Assembly (NCBI RefSeq): GCF_019218885.1
Contig: NZ_JAHUWT010000004.1
Span: forward strand, 124,001 to 188,000
DNA: 64,000 nucleotides
Reading direction: 5' to 3'
DNA from: Bordetella sp. BOR01
GTDB lineage: Bacteria; Pseudomonadota; Gammaproteobacteria; Burkholderiales; Burkholderiaceae_B
In this document: positions 8,918 to 15,966 of the stretch, one piece after another
How the letters are laid out: each line of letters opens with the position of its first letter
Position numbering within the stretch: the stretch's first letter is position 1
Position numbers and translations under genes: made by a program
The notes under the pieces: generated by a model
Seen by the model: the letters and a program-made list of their open reading frames with translations, nothing else
What the model was told of the DNA's origin: nothing
The model's database searches: none

Positions 8918-9505
8918 ATGTCGTCGATGATCGTGGCGCGTTTCGATAGTGTTCCGTCGGCAAAAAGCGCGGCGCATGCCCTTTTTGCCGAAGGTTTCCG
9001 GGAAGAGGCGGTAAGCCTGTTCCGGGGCGGGCGCCGTACGGGGCGGGTCCAATCGTGGGATGAAGATCCGGAGGCCCCGGCCGGCCATGTGCGCTATGGC
9101 ATGGCGTGGCGCGCGGCGGCGCTGGCCGCCGCCGGGGCGCTGCTGGGCACCCTGGCCGCGATGTTCCTGGTGCGCGGCGATTTCGCGGTGATAGGCGGTG
9201 CCGTGCTGGGTGCCTGCACAGGGGCGGCCATCGGTGCATGGTGGGCAGGCCTGCGCCTGATGGCGGCACGCAATGCGCGGCTACACAATGTGCCCGCCGT
9301 CGAGCAGGCGGTGCTATTGGCCGTGCATGTCGAGCCAGATGAAGAAGAAGCAGTCATGGGCCTGCTGCGCGATGCGGGCGGCTTCCAGGTCGACCGCGAA
9401 CATGGCCGCTGGCGTGGCGGACGCTGGACCGATCGAGAGTCGGGGCGCCGCAATACGTCGTCGCGCCGTACGACGGTATCGCATCGCACTCAGTGGCAGC
9501 CCTGA
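8918..9505 (+). CDS. Glycine-zipper-like membrane protein, stress-protein type
   Basis: A 195-residue protein in three parts. Residues 1-40 look like an alpha/beta module (VARFDSVPSAKSAAHALFAEGF), as in general-stress 17M or DUF1269-type proteins. Residues about 64-115 hold two Gly/Ala-rich membrane segments. A second soluble module follows (AVLLAVHVEPDEEEAVMGLLRDAG), then a basic tail rich in Arg, Thr and Ser. This arrangement is common in proteins induced by envelope or oxidative stress, but no activity is known. The cardiolipin-synthase-like gene begins 18 bp downstream, so the two are probably co-transcribed. Confidence 0.6.
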   Translation: MSSMIVARFDSVPSAKSAAHALFAEGFREEAVSLFRGGRRTGRVQSWDEDPEAPAGHVRYGMAWRAAALAAAGALLGTLAAMFLVRGDFAVIGGAVLGACTGAAIGAWWAGLRLMAARNARLHNVPAVEQAVLLAVHVEPDEEEAVMGLLRDAGGFQVDREHGRWRGGRWTDRESGRRNTSSRRTTVSHRTQWQP

Positions 9506-9523
9506 CACAACGAGACAAAAGCT

Positions 9524-10903
9524 ATGCAGGCCGGCGATCTTGGACGTACGGCGCAATACCTGGCGTGGCTGATGCTGGCATCCGCGCTGGCGGCGTGCGC
9601 CTCTGTCCCGGATGCGCAAGAACGCCGCCTTCGCCAGCAGCAGGCCGGGCAATCGGCCGATACGGGCTGGTCCAGCTATGAAAAGGGCAGGGATATCGTG
9701 GCCCATGCGGATGCTCGCTCGCAAGATTTCCACGCCCGCCACCAGGCTGTCGAACAGGCCATCAGCGGCGCGCCCCTGGTGCGTGGCAATGAAGTACGCC
9801 TGTTGGCCGATGGGCCGGGCACCTTTCGCGCCATGCTGGAATCCATCGACAATGCGCGGCATTACGTGCATATGGAAACCTATATTTTCGACGACGACGA
9901 AGAGGGCCAGCGTTTCGCCGACGCGTTGATCGCGGCGCATCGGCGCGGCGCTGCGGTTGCCGTCATGATCGACGCGGTGGGCACGCTGGGTACCCCCGAT
10001 GCCTTGTTCGACCGGATGCGCGACGCGGGCGTGCAAGTGGCGGTGTTCAATCCGGTGAATCCAGCCGAGGCGCGGGCGGGTTGGTCGCCCAATCAGCGCA
10101 ATCACCGCAAGCTGCTGGTCGTGGACGGCAAGGTCGGCTACCTGGGCGGCATCAATGTCAGCAGCGTGTACTCGTCGGGCTCGCGGCCGGCCAGCGGTGG
10201 CCGCGACGCGCAACCCTGGCGCGATACCCACATACGCATTGCGGGGCCGGCGGTGGCCGAACTCGAGCGTGTCATCCTGGCGGGCTGGGAATCCCAGAAG
10301 GGGCCGCCGCTGGTGCCGCGGGACTTTTTTCCGAAGATCGCCGCGCAAGGCGACCTGACGGTGCGCATCCTGGCCAACCAGCCCGATCGCAGCGATGGCT
10401 ACACGGTGTACTTGACGCTGATGTCGGCCTTTGAAAGCGCTCAGCAATCCATTCACATCACCATGGCATATTTTGTGCCCGATCCGGCCTTCGTCGAGGC
10501 GCTGGAAAACGCCGCGCAGCGCGGCGTGGATGTCGGGCTGGTGCTGCCGGGTTTCAGCGATTCGTCGCTGGTGTTCCATGCCGGGCGTTCGCACTATGAA
10601 GGCCTGCTCGAGGCCGGTGTCAAGATCTACGAGCGTCGCGATGCCCTGCTGCATGCCAAAACTGTCGTGGTCGATGGGGTGTGGTCCACGGTGGGTTCCA
10701 GCAACATGGACTGGCGCAGCTTTGCCTTGAACTACGAGATCAACGCGGTGATCCTGGGGCCCCAATTCGGTGCCGAGATGGAGGCCCTGTTCGATAGCGA
10801 CGTGGCCGCGGCCCAGCAAGTCACGTTGCAGGACTGGCACAAGCGCAGCCCCGATGACAGGTTCATGGAGTTCTTTTCGCGCTTGTTCGAACGCTGGCTA
10901 TAG
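9524..10903 (+). CDS. Cardiolipin synthase-like phospholipase D family lipoprotein
   Basis: A 459-residue PLD-superfamily protein. The N-terminus has a hydrophobic segment ending in the lipobox-like LAAC (residues 22-25), so it may be a lipoprotein rather than a classic two-helix Cls. Two HKD motifs are complete: His194-Lys196-Asp201 in HRKLLVVDG and His377-Lys379-Asp384 in HAKTVVVDG, each followed by a GG/GS-x-N segment. Such enzymes form cardiolipin by phosphatidyl transfer; ClsB or ClsC-type donors cannot be told apart here. It is probably co-transcribed with the upstream membrane protein and converges on the glutamate-synthase-domain gene. Confidence 0.82.
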   Translation: MQAGDLGRTAQYLAWLMLASALAACASVPDAQERRLRQQQAGQSADTGWSSYEKGRDIVAHADARSQDFHARHQAVEQAISGAPLVRGNEVRLLADGPGTFRAMLESIDNARHYVHMETYIFDDDEEGQRFADALIAAHRRGAAVAVMIDAVGTLGTPDALFDRMRDAGVQVAVFNPVNPAEARAGWSPNQRNHRKLLVVDGKVGYLGGINVSSVYSSGSRPASGGRDAQPWRDTHIRIAGPAVAELERVILAGWESQKGPPLVPRDFFPKIAAQGDLTVRILANQPDRSDGYTVYLTLMSAFESAQQSIHITMAYFVPDPAFVEALENAAQRGVDVGLVLPGFSDSSLVFHAGRSHYEGLLEAGVKIYERRDALLHAKTVVVDGVWSTVGSSNMDWRSFALNYEINAVILGPQFGAEMEALFDSDVAAAQQVTLQDWHKRSPDDRFMEFFSRLFERWL

Positions 10904-10934
10904 ATCGCCCGCAGCGGCGGCCCGCCCGCACCGA

Positions 10935-12596
10935 TCAGGCTGTGGCTGCCGCCGTCTGGGCCCGATGGATGGCAGCCAGGGCCACGGTCACATCATGCGC
11001 AGGCTGGAACGAGTCGGGCCGCGCCATCGGCCAACCCACTTTGAACAAGGTGTGGCGGAATTCGCCGCGCAGCAATTCGCCCGGCTCCAGTTCAGGGAAC
11101 AATGCCGACAGCAGGCGTACTTCGCTGGAGGAAACGCGCCGTGCAATGTGGTGGGGCCGTAGCAGGCTGGGGTGGCTCAGGCCGGCGGCCTGCAGCAACT
11201 CGGCCAACGCGTGCAGCGTATTGCGATGGAAATTGGCCACGCGCTGTGCTTTGTCGGGCACCACCAGGGCCCGCTGGCGCAAGGGGTCCTGGGTGGTGAC
11301 GCCGGTGGGGCACTTGCCCGTGTGGCAGGCTTGCGCCTGGATGCAGCCGATGGCGAACATGAAACCCCGCGCGGCATTGCACCAGTCGGCACCCATGGCC
11401 ATGACGCGAGCCATGTCGAATGCGGTGATGATCTTCCCGGATGCTCCCAGCCGGATACGGTCGCGCAGGTTCACACCGATCAGGGTGTTGTGTACCAGGC
11501 GCAGCGCCTCGCGCAAGGGTGTGCCCACATGATCGACGAACTCGACGGGAGCGGCACCGGTGCCGCCTTCGGCGCCGTCGACCACGATGAAGTCGGGCGT
11601 GATGCCTGTTTCCAGCATGGCCTTCACGATGGCGAACCATTCCCAGGGATGGCCCAGGCACAATTTGAAGCCCACCGGCTTGCCTTCGGAGAGTTCGCGC
11701 AGGCGCGCCACAAAGTGCAGCAAGCCGATCGGCGAGTCGAATGCGCTGTGGCTGGACGGCGAATTGCAGTCCTGCCAGGCGGCGACGCCGCGCGCTTCGG
11801 CGATTTCGGCCGTGACCTTGGCGCCGGGCAAGATGCCGCCATGGCCAGGCTTGGCACCTTGCGACAGTTTTATTTCGATCATCTTCACCTGGGGAGTACA
11901 GGCGTTGCGCACGAAGGCGGCTTCGGAAAATGCGCCGCTTTCGTCGCGGCATCCGAAATAGCCGGAGCCGATGTTCCAGACCAGTGCACCGCCGGGCTGG
12001 CGGTGATAGCGGCTGATTCCGCCTTCGCCGGTGTCGTGCGCGAAATTGCCCAGCCGCGCGCCTTCGTTCAGGGCCATTATCGCGTTGGCCGACAGCGCGC
12101 CAAAACTCATGGCCGAGACATTGAACGCCGACATGGAGTACGGTTGGGTACAGTCGGGACCGCCTACCGTCACGCGGAAGTCGGGGTCGGCAACATGCGC
12201 CGCTACCAGCGAATGGTTGATCCATTCGTAGCGGTCTCCGTAGACGTCCTCCTGGGTACCGAACGGGCGCTTGTCGATCTCCTGCTTGGCGCGCTGGTAC
12301 ACGATAGAACGTTGTGAGCGCGAGAATGGCGCGGCATGCGTGTCGTCTTCGAGGAAGTACTGGCGGATCTCGGGGCGGATGAATTCGAACAGGAAACGCA
12401 GGTTGCCCAGTACCGGGTAGTTGCGGCGGATGGCATGGCGGACTTGGATCATGTCGTAGACGCCCAGCAGCGTCAGCAGCCCCAACGGCACGGCTGCCCA
12501 CAGCCAGGCGGGCGACGTTATCGCCAGCAGGGTGGTGATGACGGTGCCCAGCAGCACCAAAACAAAGCTTGTGTATCGGCCGACCATCCAGCTCAT
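10935..12596 (-). CDS. FMN-binding glutamate synthase domain protein
   Basis: A 553-residue protein related to the FMN domain of the large subunit of glutamate synthase, without the amidotransferase and GltB C-terminal domains. Residues about 8-45 hold two membrane helices. The body contains the TIM-barrel landmarks MSFGALSANAIMALNEGA, GEGGIS, SQGAKPGHGG, DGAEGGTGAAP and the Cys-rich segment GCIQAQACHTGKCPTG, which can hold a 3Fe-4S cluster. ATG 12596 is preceded by CAGGAGAC, so I use it instead of the longer frame. The physiological reaction of these membrane-anchored stand-alone proteins is not established. Confidence 0.85.
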   Translation of the reverse strand: MSWMVGRYTSFVLVLLGTVITTLLAITSPAWLWAAVPLGLLTLLGVYDMIQVRHAIRRNYPVLGNLRFLFEFIRPEIRQYFLEDDTHAAPFSRSQRSIVYQRAKQEIDKRPFGTQEDVYGDRYEWINHSLVAAHVADPDFRVTVGGPDCTQPYSMSAFNVSAMSFGALSANAIMALNEGARLGNFAHDTGEGGISRYHRQPGGALVWNIGSGYFGCRDESGAFSEAAFVRNACTPQVKMIEIKLSQGAKPGHGGILPGAKVTAEIAEARGVAAWQDCNSPSSHSAFDSPIGLLHFVARLRELSEGKPVGFKLCLGHPWEWFAIVKAMLETGITPDFIVVDGAEGGTGAAPVEFVDHVGTPLREALRLVHNTLIGVNLRDRIRLGASGKIITAFDMARVMAMGADWCNAARGFMFAIGCIQAQACHTGKCPTGVTTQDPLRQRALVVPDKAQRVANFHRNTLHALAELLQAAGLSHPSLLRPHHIARRVSSSEVRLLSALFPELEPGELLRGEFRHTLFKVGWPMARPDSFQPAHDVTVALAAIHRAQTAAATA

Positions 12597-12772
12597 GCCC
12601 GTCTCCTGATTGCGGATGACGGCAACCATACCACCAGACGCGGCACGCGTGATGCGCGCCATGCTGGATGGCGGTTTGCCAAAACGAGGCGGCCGGCGTG
12701 CGCTCGGCCGGGAGGGACGACAGTGCCAGCGTGGAAAATGGCTATGGAAATAGAATTATTTATTGTTGATAA

Positions 12773-14059
12773 CTATTGGTAGTGCAGGCGCAGCGCCAGC
12801 GCGGCCAGCGTAGCCAACAGCACTGGCAAGGTCAGCACGATGCCGACCCTGAAGTAGTACCCCCATGTGATGCGCAGGCCCTTGCGTGCCAGCACGTGTA
12901 GCCACAGCAGCGTGGCCAGGCTGCCGATGGGCGTGATTTTCGGGCCCAGGTCGGTACCGATGACGTTGGCGTAGATCATGGCGTCGCGCACGGCGCCGGT
13001 GGCGCTGGTGTCGGCGATGGCCAGCGCGCCGACCAGCACGGCCGGCAAGTTGTTCATCACCGAGGCCAGGAATGCTGTCACCAGCCCCGTGCCCATCGCC
13101 GCGCCCCAGATGCCATGGCGGGCAAAGCTCTCGAGCAGCTCGGTCAGGTAGGCGGTGAGGCCGGCGTTGCGCAACCCATACACCACCAGGTACATGCCCA
13201 GCGAGAACACCACGATGTGCCAGGGCGCTTCGCGCATGATGCGGCGCGTGCCCACGATATGCTGGCGGCCCGCCACCAGCAGCAGCGCGAGAGCGCCCGC
13301 GGCCGCAATGGCGCTGACCGGAATGCCCAGGGGTTCCAGGACAAAAAAACCTACCAGCAATAGCCCCAGTACCGCCACGCCGGTGCGGAAGGTGATCGGG
13401 TCGCGGATCGCCGAGCGCGGCGCGGGCAATTGCGCTACATCGTAGCGAGCCGGGATGTTCTTGCGAAAGTACAGGAACAGCACGGCGAGGGTGGCGGCCA
13501 CCGCGGCGAAGTTGACCGGGACCATGACCGAGGCGTAGCGGCCGAAGCCGATGCCGAAGAAATCGGCCGACACGATGTTCACCAGATTCGATACCACCAG
13601 CGGGGTGCTGGCCGTGTCGGCGATAAAGCCGGCAGCCATCACGAACGCCAGCGTGGCGCCGGGGCCGAAGCCCAGCGCCAGCAGCATTTCCATCACGATG
13701 GGCGTCAGGATCAGGGCGGCGCCGTCGTTGGCGAACAAGGCCGATACCGCGGCGCCCAGCAGCACGATCAGCGCGAACAGCCAGTGGCCCCGGCCGCGTC
13801 CCCAGCGCGCCACGTGCAGGGCGGCCCATTCGAAAAAGCCGGCCGCATCCAGGATGATGCTGGTGATGATGATGGCAATAAACGTGGCGGTGGCATTCCA
13901 GACGATTTGCCAGACCGCGGCCACGTCGGCGAGCTGGACCGCCCCGGTCAGCAGCGCCACCGCTGCGCCTGCGGTGGCGCTCCAGCCGATGCCCAGCCCG
14001 CGTGGCTGCCAGATGACGAACGTCAGCGTGGCGATGAAGATGGCGGCGGGCAGCAGCAT
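12773..14059 (-). CDS. arsB: ArsB-family arsenite/anion permease
   Basis: A 428-residue inner-membrane transporter of the ArsB/NhaD superfamily with about 12 hydrophobic segments. The N-terminal [17 protein letters not shown] and the later [16 protein letters not shown] and [20 protein letters not shown] are characteristic of ArsB, which exports arsenite or antimonite with protons. No arsR, arsC or arsH lies near, so arsenic induction is not evident and another anion is possible. No Shine-Dalgarno sequence precedes the ATG at 14059, although family alignment supports this start. A hydrophobic frame just upstream in another phase is discussed as a finding. Confidence 0.8.
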   Translation of the reverse strand: MLLPAAIFIATLTFVIWQPRGLGIGWSATAGAAVALLTGAVQLADVAAVWQIVWNATATFIAIIITSIILDAAGFFEWAALHVARWGRGRGHWLFALIVLLGAAVSALFANDGAALILTPIVMEMLLALGFGPGATLAFVMAAGFIADTASTPLVVSNLVNIVSADFFGIGFGRYASVMVPVNFAAVAATLAVLFLYFRKNIPARYDVAQLPAPRSAIRDPITFRTGVAVLGLLLVGFFVLEPLGIPVSAIAAAGALALLLVAGRQHIVGTRRIMREAPWHIVVFSLGMYLVVYGLRNAGLTAYLTELLESFARHGIWGAAMGTGLVTAFLASVMNNLPAVLVGALAIADTSATGAVRDAMIYANVIGTDLGPKITPIGSLATLLWLHVLARKGLRITWGYYFRVGIVLTLPVLLATLAALALRLHYQ

Positions 14060-14276
14060 GGCGGCGTAGTTCGGGAAGGAGAGCAGGTGCTGATCCAGGC
14101 GACCAGCAGTGACACCGTCGGTACCGACAGGATGGTCGACAGCAGGATGGCGCGGGGGATTTGAAGAGCGCCCATTCTACTGTGCGCCAGTGGGTTCCAG
14201 GCGGGCGCTTTGCCTGCGAAAATCCGGGTGTGCCTGATTGGCACTCGCCTTTATCGACTATTGCCGGAGACCCGCC

Positions 14277-14717
14277 ATGCCTATCCCGCCCACTATCCGT
14301 ATCGTCCTGGGAACCTGGGAGCGCCTGCGCGACGATGCCTACGCCGTGCGCCACGAGGTGTTCGTGCTAGAGCAACTGGTGCCGGTCGACATCGAACTCG
14401 ACGATGACGATCCGTTGGCGGTGCATGCGGTGGCGTATGGCGCCGATGGGGCGCCCGTGGCCACTGGCCGGTTGTTGCCCGATGGCCATATCGGCCGCAT
14501 GGCCGTGCGCAAGGTGGCTCGCGGCAGTGGGGTGGGGGGGCAGGTGCTGGATGCGCTGATCGCGCAGGGGCATGGCGATGGCCATCGGATGTTGCTGCTG
14601 CACGCCCAGACCCACGCTCGCGGTTTCTATGAGGCCCATGGGTTCATGGCGCAGGGCGAGGAATTCGTCGAGGCCGGCATCAACCACATTGCCATGGCCC
14701 ATGTCCTGGGGGGCTGA
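14277..14717 (+). CDS. GNAT family N-acetyltransferase
   Basis: A 146-residue GCN5-related acetyltransferase of the ElaA/YjcF-like subgroup. It shows the N-terminal alpha-helix (RDDAYAVRHEVFVLEQ), a central strand with the acetyl-CoA loop (KVARGSGVGGQVL, residues about 80-92), and the C-terminal ARGFYEAHGF segment that usually closes the active site. The ATG at 14277 has GGAGA upstream and is preferred over the start at 14238. The acceptor substrate is unknown. The gene stands alone between the ArsB-like permease and a tRNA. Confidence 0.85.
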   Translation: MPIPPTIRIVLGTWERLRDDAYAVRHEVFVLEQLVPVDIELDDDDPLAVHAVAYGADGAPVATGRLLPDGHIGRMAVRKVARGSGVGGQVLDALIAQGHGDGHRMLLLHAQTHARGFYEAHGFMAQGEEFVEAGINHIAMAHVLGG

Positions 14718-14747
14718 GCCTGGCCTCGGGATCACCGCCGGGCAAAG

Positions 14748-14787
14748 AAAAACCCCGGACGCCTTGCGAGCGATCGGGGTTTTCCTG
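14748..14787 (-). terminator. Terminator between GNAT gene and tRNA-Leu
   Basis: Inverted repeat AAAACCCCG / CGGGGTTTT with an interior GC-rich loop, flanked by A and T tracts. It can serve both the minus-strand tRNA-Leu gene and the plus-strand GNAT gene. Confidence 0.7.
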
Positions 14788-14820
14788 GCGCATCGCGCAG
14801 GTAGGTCGCGATGTAGCAAT

Positions 14821-14905
14821 TGGTGCCCAGGAGAGGACTCGAACCTCCACACCTTGCGGCACATGGACCTGAACCATGCGCGTCTACCAATTCCGCCACC
14901 TGGGC
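14821..14905 (-). tRNA. tRNA-Leu (CAG), copy 1
   Basis: An 85-nt class II tRNA with encoded CCA. The acceptor stem GCCCAGG/CCTGGGC is fully paired. The long variable arm (TGCCGCAAGGTGT region) is typical of tRNA-Leu, and the anticodon loop TTCAGGT gives CAG. It reads CUG, the commonest leucine codon here. It is identical over its whole length to the second copy at 15741-15825. Confidence 0.95.
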
Positions 14906-14962
14906 GCTGTTGTTCGGGCGCGTTGTTGTCTAATTGCGTTTGAACATCAGAGGACGCGCATT

Positions 14963-15631
14963 ATGCACACATTCCAGGCGCGGCGCAACTTGGGCGAGCG
15001 GGCGGCGCGGCCGGCATGTCGGCGCTGCTTGCGGCCGCTGGCGCACTGCCTGTGCAGCTGGATCCCGTCGCTGGGCAGTCGTACCCGCGTGCTGGTGCTG
15101 CAGCATCCGGAAGAGGCGCGCCATGCGCTGAATACCGCACGGCTGGCGGTGCTGGGCCTGCGCAATGCCAGCCTGCACGTAGGCCGGCATTTCGATGCCG
15201 ATTTGTGGCAAGTGGCCGGCTACCAGCCCTGGCTGCTGTTCCCGGGCGAAGGCGCCGAAGTCCTGGCTCCCGCCGACGCGGCTGATCCGGCGCAAGCGCC
15301 GCCGCGGTTGCTGGTGGTGCCGGATGGCACGTGGCGGCATGCGCGCCAGTTGCTGGCCGCGCACCCCGGGTTGGCGGCATTGCCGCGCGCGACCTTGGCC
15401 GACGGGCAGCTATCGCGCTACCGGGTGCGCCATGCCGGGCACCCGCAGGCGCTTGCCACGATAGAGGCCGTGGCAGCGGCGCTGGACGCACTGGAGGCGC
15501 CGCACTCGTTCGTCGCGTTGCTCAAGCCTTTCGAGATATTGGTGGCCGGGCAGATCGCCGCGATGGGGCAAGAGCGCTATCAGCGCGACCACGTGCGGCG
15601 TGCCGGCAGCCGGGCGGCAAAGTGTGAATAG
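14963..15631 (+). CDS. DTW-domain tRNA-uridine aminocarboxypropyltransferase
   Basis: A 222-residue DTW-domain protein. In E. coli the family member TapT uses SAM to place the acp group on U47 of several tRNAs. Visible features are a four-Cys zinc-like motif at the N-terminus (Cys19, Cys22, Cys29, Cys31), LVLQHPEE at 45-52, the signature DGTW at 121-124 (family form D-x-T-W), and LPRATL further on. The ATG at 14963 follows CAGAGGAC; the longer upstream frame runs into the tRNA gene. It lies between two identical tRNA-Leu genes on the opposite strand. Confidence 0.85.
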   Translation: MHTFQARRNLGERAARPACRRCLRPLAHCLCSWIPSLGSRTRVLVLQHPEEARHALNTARLAVLGLRNASLHVGRHFDADLWQVAGYQPWLLFPGEGAEVLAPADAADPAQAPPRLLVVPDGTWRHARQLLAAHPGLAALPRATLADGQLSRYRVRHAGHPQALATIEAVAAALDALEAPHSFVALLKPFEILVAGQIAAMGQERYQRDHVRRAGSRAAKCE

Positions 15632-15665
15632 AGGCCCCGCCCTGAGGAGGCCTGACGGCAAAAAC

Positions 15666-15699
15666 AAACCCCCGGCAACCTGACGGTTGCCGGGGGTTT
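15666..15699. terminator. Strong bidirectional terminator
   Basis: A perfect 15-bp stem (AAACCCCCGGCAACC with GGTTGCCGGGGGTTT) and a TGAC loop. On the minus strand it is followed by a T-rich stretch. It ends the second tRNA-Leu transcript and probably the DTW gene from the other side. Confidence 0.9.
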
Positions 15700-15740
15700 G
15701 GGGTGGTGGCCCGGGCATGGCCCGAACCGCCTGAATTCCG

Positions 15741-15825
15741 TGGTGCCCAGGAGAGGACTCGAACCTCCACACCTTGCGGCACATGGACCTGAACCATGCG
15801 CGTCTACCAATTCCGCCACCTGGGC
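15741..15825 (-). tRNA. tRNA-Leu (CAG), copy 2
   Basis: Identical to copy 1 at 14821-14905 over 85 nt, including the encoded CCA. The flanks differ, so this is a gene-sized duplication or gene conversion rather than a large segmental repeat. It is divergent from rnr. Confidence 0.95.
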
Positions 15826-15966
15826 ACTGAGCAAAACCTTGCAGATTTGTATGATACGCTGCAACCAACTAGCGACGCATCACAATGTACTACCATCCGG
15901 TCTTGCCGCAGTGATCAGCCTTGGGCAGACCACAGAAGCAAAAGATTATATACAGGATTACCAACT

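Noticed and set aside
9314-10840. A 508-codon minus-strand frame opposite the cardiolipin-synthase-like gene
   Set aside because: The plus-strand gene has both HKD motifs; the opposite frame shows none and has a shadow composition.
12756-14354. A 532-codon minus-strand frame overlapping arsB in another phase
   Set aside because: Arg/His/Pro-rich shadow of the arsB-like gene, whose hydrophobic profile and motifs are clear in the chosen frame.
14876-14962. Upstream extension of the DTW gene starting MRVYQF
   Set aside because: It lies in the tRNA-Leu gene; ATG 14963 has a ribosome binding site.
15796-15966. Upstream extension of rnr starting MRVYQF
   Set aside because: It begins inside the tRNA-Leu gene; the same start appears at 14876 from the identical tRNA copy. 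TTG 15967 gives the conserved N-terminus.
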